A stretch of DNA of 64,000 nucleotides, from positions 744,001 through 808,000 of the forward strand of contig NZ_VHSF01000001.1 in NCBI RefSeq assembly GCF_007050985.1, written 5' to 3'. Positions 25,429 through 33,160 of this stretch are shown here, piece by piece. This DNA comes from Christiangramia sabulilitoris (GTDB lineage Bacteria; Bacteroidota; Bacteroidia; Flavobacteriales; Flavobacteriaceae). How positions within the stretch are numbered: position 1 is the first letter of the stretch; each line of letters opens with the position of its first letter. The translations under genes and the position numbers were made by a program. The notes under the pieces are model-generated. The model made no database searches. It saw nothing but the letters and a program-made list of their open reading frames with translations, and was not told where the DNA came from.

Positions 25429-25436
25429 AATTTAAG

Positions 25437-25521
25437 CGGAGAAAGAGGGATTCGAACCCCCGGAGGTGTGACCCTCAACAGTTTTCAAGACTGCCGCATT
25501 CGACCACTCTGCCATTTCTCC
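25437..25521 (-). tRNA. tRNA-Ser (UGA anticodon)
   Basis: Read on the minus strand, an 85-nt class II tRNA. The acceptor stem GGAGAAA pairs with TTTCTCC, then a G discriminator. The anticodon stem-loop contains CTTGAAA (anticodon TGA), the variable arm is long as expected for serine, and the T loop reads GGTTCGAATCC. CCA is not encoded. A good promoter lies just upstream (25557-25588) and a terminator just downstream. Confidence 0.96.
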
Positions 25522-25556
25522 TGAGTGCCTCATCAGCTATTTGCTGAATGCGGGTG

Positions 25557-25588
25557 CAAATATAAGACGCTTTTTCTATTTTCCACAA
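25557..25588 (-). promoter_or_regulatory. promoter of tRNA-Ser: TTG-N21-TATATTTG
   Basis: On the minus strand a TTG (25588-25586) is followed after 21 bp by TATATTTG (25564-25557), the Bacteroidota sigma-A consensus TTG-N17-23-TAnnTTTG. It is 36 bp upstream of the tRNA 5' end. Confidence 0.65.
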
Positions 25589-25708
25589 CTAAATCTATAA
25601 CTTTTTTGAAGTAATTTTTATCGCTTTCATAATCAGATAGTTTCCATTTTAAACTTTCTACTTAAATCTATCCACGAAAATTTACTTACATCAAAATTAA
25701 ACTATCCT

Positions 25709-25736
25709 GCATCATAAGAGTCTATATTTATGATGC
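25709..25736. promoter_or_regulatory. inverted repeat upstream of the M28 peptidase gene
   Basis: Perfect 9-bp arms GCATCATAA (25709-25717) and TTATGATGC (25728-25736) with a 10-nt spacer, 64 bp before the proposed start at 25800. Candidate operator or short hairpin; no regulator can be assigned. Confidence 0.35.
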
Positions 25737-25799
25737 TCTTATAATAAATTAGTACCAAAACCGCTATCTTGGCGGCAAATGCTTAAATCCATATTTAGA

Positions 25800-26828
25800 A
25801 TGAAAAAAATATTATTAGTGGTCCTTCCGGCCATCCTTTTATCATGCAGTGCCCAGAATGGGAAAGTTGAAAACGCAGATCCTATGGAATATGCGAACAC
25901 CATCACGGCTGAAGAACTAAAAGAACACCTTTATATATTTGCCAGTGATGAATTTGAAGGGCGTGAGACAGGGGAACCAGGACAGAAAAAAGCTGCAGAA
26001 TATTTAAAGAATGAATATAAAAGTCTGAATCTTCCTTCACCCCTGGGAGGAGACGATTACTATCAGGAAGTACCTGTAAGCTATTTTAAAAGAGGAAATG
26101 TAAAGCCTACGGAGAATGTGGTGGCTTTCCTTGAAGGATCAGAGAAACCTGAAGAAATACTGGTCATCTCTTCTCATTATGATCATGTTGGTGTAGACGA
26201 GGCCGGGAATATCTATAATGGTGCCGATGACGATGGATCTGGAACCGTTGGGGTTCTTGAAATTGCAGAAGCTTTCGTGAAAGCTAAAAAAGACGGATAT
26301 ACTCCTAAAAGATCTATACTTTTCCTGAATGTAACCGGGGAAGAAAAAGGTCTGGTAGGTTCAAAATTCTATACAGATGAGCCTATTTTTCCATTAGCTA
26401 ATACGGTAGTGAATCTCAACATTGATATGATTGGCCGAAAAGATCCTGCTCACGAAGCCAATGATAATTATGTTTACCTAATTGGTAGTGATAAACTAAG
26501 TACAGATCTGCATAATCTAAGTGAATCTGTGAATGAAAAATATATAAATATGGACCTGGATTATAAGTATAATGATGAAAATGATCCAAACCGTTTCTAT
26601 TACAGAAGTGACCATTATAACTTCGCTAAAAACAATATTCCAATTATATTTTACTTTAACGGAACTCACGCTGATTATCACAAACCAACAGATACTCCAG
26701 ACAAGATCGAATATGAACTACTGGCTAAAAGAGCGAGGCTGGTATTCCTTACTGCCTGGGAAATCGCTAATCGTGATGCGAGACTTGTGGTAGATAAAGC
26801 AGATAATAACGCCACTGCCGGTAAATAA
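25800..26828 (+). CDS. M28-family metallopeptidase, lipoprotein
   Basis: A 342-residue zinc aminopeptidase-type protein. I start it at the ATG at 25800 because this gives a clean lipoprotein signal (MKKILLVVLPAILLSC, lipobox LLSC), and a -7-like TATCTTGG at 25765-25772 would place transcription initiation near the upstream ATG at 25779. The M28 metal-binding set is present in order: His in SSHYDHVG, the bridging Asp in NGADDDGSGT, Glu-Glu in NVTGEEKGLVGS, Asp in NIDMIG and His near the end in ADYHKPTDT. It probably degrades peptides at the cell envelope. It is monocistronic and followed by a terminator. Confidence 0.9.
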   Translation: MKKILLVVLPAILLSCSAQNGKVENADPMEYANTITAEELKEHLYIFASDEFEGRETGEPGQKKAAEYLKNEYKSLNLPSPLGGDDYYQEVPVSYFKRGNVKPTENVVAFLEGSEKPEEILVISSHYDHVGVDEAGNIYNGADDDGSGTVGVLEIAEAFVKAKKDGYTPKRSILFLNVTGEEKGLVGSKFYTDEPIFPLANTVVNLNIDMIGRKDPAHEANDNYVYLIGSDKLSTDLHNLSESVNEKYINMDLDYKYNDENDPNRFYYRSDHYNFAKNNIPIIFYFNGTHADYHKPTDTPDKIEYELLAKRARLVFLTAWEIANRDARLVVDKADNNATAGK

Positions 26829-26850
26829 TTCCGGTGAAATTATAAAAACA

Positions 26851-26880
26851 GGGCCTCGTTTTCTAACGGGGCTTTTTTGT
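26851..26880 (+). terminator. terminator of the M28 peptidase gene
   Basis: GCCTCGTT pairs with AACGGGGC (one G-U) across a short loop and is followed by TTTTTTG. It lies about 25 bp after the stop at 26828. Confidence 0.8.
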
Positions 26881-26966
26881 TACTTGTAGTTAGTATTGAG
26901 ATGTAAGAAATTGATAGTTCGAAATAAAAACTTCGGCGTTCCTATTGCATAATTCGTACTTCCTAT

Positions 26967-27608
26967 TTAGTTTTTATCTTCCAGCAGGGGCACAAACCTA
27001 AAAGCTCCATATTCGGTTTTGTCGAATTCCTTATTTGATTTTCGAACAAAAAGGGTCATGGTTTGTACTTTACGCCCCACCGGGATCACCAGACGTCCTC
27101 CAACTTTCAACTGGCTGAGCAGGTCTTTAGGAACCTCAGGAGCTCCCGCGGTAACAATGATCTTCTCATAGGGCGCATATTCGGGTATGCCCTTATAACC
27201 ATCACCAAAGCTGAGATATTTAGGGCGATAGCCAAGTTTTGACAGAAAGGTTTTCGTCTTTTTATAAAGCTCCCTTTGCCGTTCTATACTATACACCTTT
27301 GCTCCCAATTCGCAGAGAACGGCTGTTTGATAGCCACTTCCTGTTCCTACCTCCAGTACCTTGTCTCCTTTCTGGATCTCCAATAGCTGCGACTGGAAAG
27401 CCACGGTATAAGGCTGCGAAATTGTTTGATCGGCAGCAATAGGAAAAGCCTTATCCTGATATGCGTGATCTTCGAAGCTACTGTCCATAAAGAGATGGCG
27501 GGGTATCTTTCCTATAGCCGCAAGTACCTTTTCATCGGTGATGCCCTTTTTCTTAACTGTGCGCACCAACTGTTGCCGTTTCCCCTGATGTCTGTAAGTA
27601 TCCTTCAA
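26967..27608 (-). CDS. pcm: protein-L-isoaspartate O-methyltransferase
   Basis: A 213-residue SAM-dependent enzyme that repairs isoaspartyl residues in damaged proteins. Family features are present: FMDSSFEDHAYQDKAFPIAA near the N-terminus, the substrate loop QTISQPYTVAFQSQLL, and SAM motif I VLEVGTGSGYQTAVLCELG (about 85-103), followed by YSIERQ. Length is typical. The frame starts with TTG at 27608 (MKDTYRHQGKRQQL), which matches the usual N-terminus of flavobacterial homologues as I recall it. It is monocistronic and diverges from the Gfo/Idh oxidoreductase gene. Confidence 0.93.
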   Translation of the reverse strand: MKDTYRHQGKRQQLVRTVKKKGITDEKVLAAIGKIPRHLFMDSSFEDHAYQDKAFPIAADQTISQPYTVAFQSQLLEIQKGDKVLEVGTGSGYQTAVLCELGAKVYSIERQRELYKKTKTFLSKLGYRPKYLSFGDGYKGIPEYAPYEKIIVTAGAPEVPKDLLSQLKVGGRLVIPVGRKVQTMTLFVRKSNKEFDKTEYGAFRFVPLLEDKN

Positions 27609-27719
27609 GTTTTCTCTGCTTTAATAAGGCTATAAAATTAGGTAAACAAGCTGATTTATCCCAAGCAAATGACCGCAGGGATTTGGCCGGTTTTTATAAA
27701 GTATTTAATATCAAAATGC

Positions 27720-27727
27720 TATTTTTG
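27720..27727 (+). promoter_or_regulatory. -7 box TATTTTTG before the Gfo/Idh gene
   Basis: An exact TAnnTTTG match that overlaps the upstream GTG at 27727. Transcription would begin about 27732-27734, so the GTG cannot be the start in that transcript. No clear -33 TTG at the expected distance. Confidence 0.45.
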
Positions 27728-27744
27728 TGAAAAATGCAAAAAAT

Positions 27745-28710
27745 ATGCTGAAAGCAGGAGTTCTGGGTGCAGGTCACCTCGGCAAAATTCATCTGAAACT
27801 TTTAAACCAGTCTGAAGAATATGAACTCATAGGGTTCTATGATGCAAACAGGGAAAATGCCGAAAAGATAGCTTCGGAATTTGGTTATAAAATGTTCGAT
27901 GATCTCGATGAACTTATTGCGGCAGTAGACATGATAGATGTGGTCACTCCCACCCTGGCTCATTTTGAGGTCGCCAAAAAGGTTATCGCAGCCGGCAAAC
28001 ATCTCTTTATAGAAAAGCCAATTACCAATACTTATGAGGAGGCAAAAATACTGATTGAACTGGCCAAAAAGCATGGGGTTAAAGGCCAGGTAGGTCACGT
28101 TGAAAGATTCAACCCGGCATTTCAGGCAGTGGCAGATCGCATTGAAAACCCGATGTTTATCGAAGCTCACCGACTTGCGGAATTTAATCCCCGGGGAACC
28201 GATGTTCCGGTAGTCCTGGATCTTATGATCCATGATATCGATGCAGTTTTAAGCGTGGTGAAATCTGAGGTAAAAAAGATCAATGCCAGCGGAGTATCGG
28301 TGATTAGTGACACTCCAGATATTGCCAATGCCCGTATAGAGTTCGAAAATGGCTGCGTGGCTAATCTCACCGCCAGCCGTATTTCTATGAAAAACATGCG
28401 TAAATCACGTTTTTTTCAGCGGGACGCTTACATTTCAGTAGATTTTCTAGAAAAGAAATGTGAAGTGGTGAAAATGAAAGACGCCCCGGAAAATCCTGAT
28501 GATTACGCTATGATCCTTCAGAATGCCGAAGGAATAAAAAAACAGATCTATTTCGACAATCCTGATGTTTCTCCAAACAATGCCATTCTGGAGGAACTGG
28601 AAAGTTTTGCCGATGCTATAAATAATGATAAAGAACCGGTAGTTACCATGGAACAGGGTGCAAAAGCACTCCAGGTAGCTAACCAGGTGATAGCTAATTT
28701 TAATGTGTAA
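27745..28710 (+). CDS. Gfo/Idh/MocA-family NAD(P) oxidoreductase
   Basis: A 321-residue oxidoreductase (327 if an upstream GTG at 27727 is used). I prefer the ATG at 27745 because the GTG lies inside a -7 promoter box and the nucleotide-binding fold begins at once (MLKAGVLGAGHLGKIHLK). The conserved EKPITNT loop carries the catalytic-lysine motif of the family, and HVERFNPA and MIHDIDAVL follow in the substrate domain. The substrate, probably a sugar or inositol-like polyol, cannot be told from sequence. It leads a plus-strand run of housekeeping genes, 113 bp before the 3-hydroxybutyryl-CoA dehydrogenase. Confidence 0.88.
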   Translation: MLKAGVLGAGHLGKIHLKLLNQSEEYELIGFYDANRENAEKIASEFGYKMFDDLDELIAAVDMIDVVTPTLAHFEVAKKVIAAGKHLFIEKPITNTYEEAKILIELAKKHGVKGQVGHVERFNPAFQAVADRIENPMFIEAHRLAEFNPRGTDVPVVLDLMIHDIDAVLSVVKSEVKKINASGVSVISDTPDIANARIEFENGCVANLTASRISMKNMRKSRFFQRDAYISVDFLEKKCEVVKMKDAPENPDDYAMILQNAEGIKKQIYFDNPDVSPNNAILEELESFADAINNDKEPVVTMEQGAKALQVANQVIANFNV

Positions 28711-28748
28711 TATTAACCGGGAATTTCCTAACCATTTCGTCTTACTCC

Positions 28749-28756
28749 TAATTTTG
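28749..28756 (+). promoter_or_regulatory. -7 box TAATTTTG before the hydroxybutyryl-CoA dehydrogenase gene
   Basis: Exact TAnnTTTG match 67 bp upstream of the ATG at 28824. The leader it would create contains a hairpin (28769-28789). No clear -33 element. Confidence 0.35.
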
Positions 28757-28768
28757 GCATCCCAAGAG

Positions 28769-28789
28769 ATCCTGAAACAAGTTCAGGAT
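28769..28789. repeat. short hairpin ATCCTGAA-N5-TTCAGGAT
   Basis: Perfect 8-bp arms with a 5-nt loop, in the phrase 'GATCCTGAAACAAGTTCAGG', which I recall as a widespread intergenic repeat in flavobacteria. It would lie in the leader of the downstream gene. Confidence 0.6.
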
Positions 28790-28823
28790 GACGTCAAGTT
28801 GAAATTTCTGAAAAACCAATAAA

Positions 28824-29714
28824 ATGAAAAACATTGCAGTAATAGGTGCCGGAACCATGGGTAACGGAATCGCCCATACCTTCGCCCAGAACGGTTACAA
28901 AGTTCAATTAATAGATATTTCTGAAGATAGCCTGAAAAAAGGAATGGATACCATTTCAAAAAACCTGGATCGTATGGTAGCCAGGGAAAAGATCAGCGAA
29001 GAGCAGAAGCAGGAAACACTGGACAATATCACAACCTACACAGATATTTCTGAAGGAGTGGAATATGCCAGCCTGGTGGTGGAAGCGGCTACAGAAAATA
29101 CTGAACTTAAGCTGAAGATCTTCAGACACCTGGACCAAAACACTGCCGAAGATACCATATTAGCAAGTAATACATCTTCAATTTCAATTACCCAGATCGC
29201 TTCTGTGGTTTCAAACCCGGAGAGAGTGATCGGGATGCATTTTATGAACCCGGTGCCGGTGATGAAACTTGTGGAGATCATCCGTGGTTATAACACCAGT
29301 GACGAAGTAACCAAAACTATCATGGAACTTTCAGAAAAGCTGAACAAGGTACCGGTGGAAGTAAATGATTACCCCGGGTTTGTTGCAAACAGGATCCTGA
29401 TGCCTATGATCAATGAGGCAATTGAGACTTTATATAACGGGGTTGCCGGAGTATATGAGATAGACACCGTAATGAAACTGGGCATGGCTCACCCAATGGG
29501 TCCTCTGCAGCTGGCAGATTTTATTGGTCTTGATGTTTGTCATTCTATCCTGGAAGTGATGCATGAAGGATTTAAAAATCCAAAATACGCTCCGTGTCCG
29601 CTTTTGACCAATATGGTGAGAGCAGGTAAGATCGGGGTTAAATCTGGAGAAGGCTTCTACGACTATTCTGAAAACAAAAAAGCAGAAAAGGTTTCTGCTC
29701 AGTTTAGCAGTTAG
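28824..29714 (+). CDS. 3-hydroxybutyryl-CoA dehydrogenase
   Basis: A 296-residue NAD-dependent enzyme that interconverts 3-hydroxyacyl-CoA and acetoacetyl-type CoA, in fatty-acid or amino-acid breakdown. The N-terminal Rossmann fold shows IAVIGAGTMGNGIAHTFAQ (4-22) and the acceptor Asp in VQLIDISE. The catalytic His is in VIGMHFMNPVPVMKLVEII (His near 139), with the partner Asn in LASNTSSISI and PGFVANRILMPMINEA beyond. The C-terminal helical domain shows HPMGPLQLADFIGLDV. Length is typical for a stand-alone enzyme. Neighbours do not give a complete pathway. Confidence 0.92.
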   Translation: MKNIAVIGAGTMGNGIAHTFAQNGYKVQLIDISEDSLKKGMDTISKNLDRMVAREKISEEQKQETLDNITTYTDISEGVEYASLVVEAATENTELKLKIFRHLDQNTAEDTILASNTSSISITQIASVVSNPERVIGMHFMNPVPVMKLVEIIRGYNTSDEVTKTIMELSEKLNKVPVEVNDYPGFVANRILMPMINEAIETLYNGVAGVYEIDTVMKLGMAHPMGPLQLADFIGLDVCHSILEVMHEGFKNPKYAPCPLLTNMVRAGKIGVKSGEGFYDYSENKKAEKVSAQFSS

Positions 29715-29760
29715 ACTCAAGTATTGAGATTTATCGTGTCGTCAAAGATGATCTAAGAAT

Positions 29761-29786
29761 TGTCATTTCGATCACAGGGAGAAATC
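29761..29786 (+). repeat. dispersed intergenic repeat phrase
   Basis: TGTCATTTCGATCACAGGGA followed by GAAATC is a second flavobacterial intergenic repeat phrase, recalled from other genomes as 'TGTCATTTCGACC...GGGAGAAATC'. It lies in the gap before the DUF1015 gene. Confidence 0.5.
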
Positions 29787-29809
29787 ACTTTAAACGCATA
29801 GTATAAAAT

Positions 29810-31045
29810 TTGACCAAAATAATTCCCTTTAAAGCCGTAAGACCAGCTCCTGCCTACGCAGGGCTGGTTGCTTCCCGTTCCTATGAAGATTATAGCGAAG
29901 CAGAACTAAGGGCACAGCTCGAGTTTAATCCCTATTCCTTTCTGCATATCATAAATCCTGGATATAAATTTCAGCATGAGATAGGCGGTGAAAAGCGCTT
30001 TGGAATGGTAAAGAACCGTTACCTGGAATTCAAAGAGGAAAAAACCTTTATCCAGGATGAGCAAGCCTGTTATTATATCTATAATATTAAGACCAGGGAA
30101 GCATCCTGTTGCGGAATCATTGCCGCCACCAGCGTTGAGGATTATGAAAAGGACGTTATCCGCCGGCATGAGGATACTATCGCTCACCGGGAAGAACTTT
30201 TCAAGGAATACCTGAAAGTTGTAGGTTTCAACACAGAGCCGGTTTTGCTTACTTATCCAGATGATGCTATTATTAATGAGCTGCTGGAAGAAAGGATGAA
30301 GTCCCGTCCTGAATATGAGTTCGCTACTTATAACAAGGAAATTCATTCCCTGTGGCTGATTGATGATCCAGACAATATTTCTAAAATAAAAGCTCAGTTT
30401 GCCGCGATGGATAAATTATATATCGCAGACGGGCATCACCGCAGTGCTTCTTCCTGGTTACTGGCCAAGGAGAGCAAAGCGAACAATCCCCACCACACGG
30501 GAAAAGAAGCTTATAATTATTTTATGAGCTACCTGATATCTGAAAGTAATCTGCGCATCTTTGAATTCAGCAGGTTAATTAAAGATCTTAATTCCCACAC
30601 CAAAGAGGAATTCCTGATAAAGCTGGATGAATGGTTTCGCATTGAAAACCGCGGTTCTGAAATTTACAAGCCTTCAAAAAAGCATCATTTTAATATGTAT
30701 CTCGATGGGGAATTTTACTCTCTTTATCTTCGGAAGACCAATTATGAGTTTACCGATTCTTTAAGTGAGCTCGATTCGTATATACTTTTTGAAAAGATCC
30801 TGAAACCTATATTGGGTATCAAAGATCTTAGAAACGATAAACGTATTGCCTATATTCATGGACGCAATGACCTGATAGAATTGAAAACCAGGATAGATAG
30901 CGGGGAATTCAGGGTAGGATTTGGAATGATGCCGGCAGGGATTGAAGAAATCAAACAAATTGCAGATGAAAACCTTACCATGCCGCCAAAAAGTACTTAT
31001 ATTGAGCCTAAATTGCGCAGCGGTCTTACGATCTACGAATTTTGA
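29810..31045 (+). CDS. DUF1015-domain protein
   Basis: A 411-residue protein of the DUF1015 family (SerC-associated 'HipA-like' unknown in many bacteria). Conserved features are PFKAVRPAPAYAGLVASRSYE at the N-terminus (shown here in part: PFKAVRPAPAYAGL), CCGIIAATSVEDYEKDVIRR with HEDT following, and the signature YIADGHHRSASSWLLAKE near residue 203-220. The end has FGMMPAGIEEIKQIAD. The start is a TTG at 29810; no ATG lies closer. The biochemical role is not established. It is part of a plus-strand run with the PLP-homeostasis protein 66 bp downstream. Confidence 0.85.
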   Translation: MTKIIPFKAVRPAPAYAGLVASRSYEDYSEAELRAQLEFNPYSFLHIINPGYKFQHEIGGEKRFGMVKNRYLEFKEEKTFIQDEQACYYIYNIKTREASCCGIIAATSVEDYEKDVIRRHEDTIAHREELFKEYLKVVGFNTEPVLLTYPDDAIINELLEERMKSRPEYEFATYNKEIHSLWLIDDPDNISKIKAQFAAMDKLYIADGHHRSASSWLLAKESKANNPHHTGKEAYNYFMSYLISESNLRIFEFSRLIKDLNSHTKEEFLIKLDEWFRIENRGSEIYKPSKKHHFNMYLDGEFYSLYLRKTNYEFTDSLSELDSYILFEKILKPILGIKDLRNDKRIAYIHGRNDLIELKTRIDSGEFRVGFGMMPAGIEEIKQIADENLTMPPKSTYIEPKLRSGLTIYEF

Positions 31046-31111
31046 TTTTAAGTTTGAACTGCACTTTCCCGCAAAAATTAATTGAATCCTGAATTGAAAA
31101 GTAAATAAAGG

Positions 31112-31771
31112 ATGGATATTTCTGAAAATATAAAAAAGTATAAAGGCGAATTACCAGATGAGGTAAAGCTTGTGGCGATTTCCAAGACCAAGCCCAACGA
31201 AGATCTCATGGAAGCCTATCGTGCCGGTCAAAGAATATTTGGTGAAAATAAGATCCAGGAAATGACCGATAAGTGGGAAGCACTTCCCGGGGATATAGAA
31301 TGGCATATGGTTGGGCATGTTCAGCGCAACAAGGTAAAATATATGGCTCCTTTTGTTTCCCTTATCCATGCGGTAGACAGTCTTAAGCTTTTAAAAGAGA
31401 TCAATAAAAGAGCCAAACAGAACGAACGCACGATCAACTGTTTATTGCAGATTAAAATCGCCGAGGAAGATTCAAAGTTTGGAATTTCTGCAGAAGAAGC
31501 TAAAGAGATCCTGAAATCTGAAGCTTATGGAAAAATGGAAAATGTACGGGTAATCGGTTTAATGGGCATGGCTACTTTTACCGACGACCAAGAACAGGTT
31601 AGTTCAGAATTTAAATATTTGAAATCAGTTTTTGACGATTTCAAAAAACAGTTTCCAGACCTAACGGAGCTTTCCATGGGTATGAGCGGTGATTATCAGA
31701 TAGCTGTAAAGCATGGAAGTACCATGGTTAGGATTGGAAGTAGTATATTTGGGGCGCGAAATTATAATTAA
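31112..31771 (+). CDS. PLP-homeostasis protein (YggS/PLPBP family)
   Basis: A 219-residue pyridoxal-phosphate-binding protein. The PLP lysine is K25 in KLVAISKTKPNEDLMEAY. Other family motifs are FGENKIQEM, WHMVGHVQRNKVKYM, LIHAVDSLKLLKEI, RVIGLMGMAT and the phosphate-binding end LSMGMSGDYQIAVKHGSTMV followed by RIGSSIFG. The protein controls free PLP and amino-acid balance in the cytoplasm and has no known enzyme activity. It is followed after 15 bp by the exonuclease/GIY-YIG gene, so probably one transcript. Confidence 0.93.
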   Translation: MDISENIKKYKGELPDEVKLVAISKTKPNEDLMEAYRAGQRIFGENKIQEMTDKWEALPGDIEWHMVGHVQRNKVKYMAPFVSLIHAVDSLKLLKEINKRAKQNERTINCLLQIKIAEEDSKFGISAEEAKEILKSEAYGKMENVRVIGLMGMATFTDDQEQVSSEFKYLKSVFDDFKKQFPDLTELSMGMSGDYQIAVKHGSTMVRIGSSIFGARNYN

Positions 31772-31786
31772 CGAAGAAGGAACTAT

Positions 31787-33160
31787 TTGTACGCGATATT
31801 AGACATAGAGACCACAGGTGGCAAGTATAATGAAGAAGGAATCACCGAAATTGCAATATATAAGTTCGACGGCCGCCAGGTAACCGACCAGTTTATAAGC
31901 CTCATAAATCCGGAACAACCTATCCAGCCTTTTGTGGTGAACTTAACCGGTATAAACAATGAAATGCTGCGGAATGCTCCTAAATTTTATGAGATTGCGA
32001 AACGCATTGTAGAGATCACTGAAGATTGTATTCTGGTGGCTCATAATTCAAAGTTCGATTACAGGATTCTGCGTACAGAATTTAGAAGACTGGGTTTCGA
32101 TTTTGAAAGAAAAAGTCTCTGTACGGTAGAGCTATCCAAAAAACTTATTCCGGGTCTTCCCTCCTATAGTTTAGGAAAACTCGTAAGATCATTAGGTATT
32201 CCTTTAAGTGACAGGCATAGAGCTGCGGGAGATGCGCAGGCTACCATCAAATTATTCAAAATGCTTCTTAACAAAGATGTTGAAAAAGTTATCCTGAAAG
32301 AACATGTACGCCAGGAACCCAGGCGTAATCTGGACACAAAACTGGTTTATATACTTGAAGAATTACCTTCAGAAACCGGTATCTATTATTTCCATGATGA
32401 GAATGGTGAGATCATTTATGTTGGAAAATCGAGAAATATAAGAAAAAGAGTTAACCAGCATTTTACCAATGAAAACCCCAAATCCAGGGAAATGCAAAAG
32501 AAGGTAGCTTCGGTTTCCTATGAGCTTACGGGAAATGAGCTGGTAGCCTTATTGAAAGAAAATCAGGAGATCAAAGAGATCAAACCTAAATACAACCGCG
32601 CCTTAAAGCGAGATATTTTTAGCCATGCGCTTTACCATTCCAGAGATGAGAATGGATATTTAAATTTCAAAATTGGCCGGGCAAATAAAAATCAAAAGAA
32701 CATTACCACCTTCAGTTCGCTGAGATCTGCCAAAAATTCACTGACTAAATGGGTGGAAGAATATCAATTATGCGAGAGGCTTTCCGGTCTGCATGGCGGT
32801 GAGGGCAATTGTTTTGCCTACACTATCAAAAGTTGTTATGGGGCCTGTATAGAAGAGGAAAGCCCGGAAGAATATAATGAGAGAGCAGAAAATCTTATAA
32901 GCAGATATTCCTACGAAAACCAGAATATGCTGCTCATAGGTCGCGGAAGAGAAGTAGATGAAAAAAGTGCCTTATTGATAGAGGATGGAGAATTTAAAGG
33001 CATTGGATATTTTAATCTAAACCACCAGATAAATAACCTGGACATCATCAGGTCTATAATCACTCCCATGAATAGCAACAGGGACGCCCAACACATTATT
33101 CAAAGTTTTTTACGCAAAAAACATAACTTTAAAATTATCCAACTATCAGTTCATGAGTAA
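31787..33160 (+). CDS. DEDD exonuclease fused to a GIY-YIG nuclease (Cho/UvrC-like)
   Basis: A 457-residue two-domain nuclease. The N-terminal DnaQ-type 3'-5' exonuclease (1-165) keeps all three motifs: D5 and E7 in YAILDIETTGG, Asp in VAHNSKFDYRIL, and His/Asp in DRHRAAGDAQAT. A GIY-YIG domain follows (about 195-275) with SETGIYYFHDENGEIIYVGK and the metal Glu in LLKENQEIKEIKPKYN, as in the UvrC N-terminal half and in Cho. The C-terminal part has Cys residues (GGEGNCFAYTIKSCYGAC). The fusion is a known Bacteroidota arrangement, probably acting in DNA repair. The start is TTG at 31787. It overlaps the next gene by 8 bp. Confidence 0.9.
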   Translation: MYAILDIETTGGKYNEEGITEIAIYKFDGRQVTDQFISLINPEQPIQPFVVNLTGINNEMLRNAPKFYEIAKRIVEITEDCILVAHNSKFDYRILRTEFRRLGFDFERKSLCTVELSKKLIPGLPSYSLGKLVRSLGIPLSDRHRAAGDAQATIKLFKMLLNKDVEKVILKEHVRQEPRRNLDTKLVYILEELPSETGIYYFHDENGEIIYVGKSRNIRKRVNQHFTNENPKSREMQKKVASVSYELTGNELVALLKENQEIKEIKPKYNRALKRDIFSHALYHSRDENGYLNFKIGRANKNQKNITTFSSLRSAKNSLTKWVEEYQLCERLSGLHGGEGNCFAYTIKSCYGACIEEESPEEYNERAENLISRYSYENQNMLLIGRGREVDEKSALLIEDGEFKGIGYFNLNHQINNLDIIRSIITPMNSNRDAQHIIQSFLRKKHNFKIIQLSVHE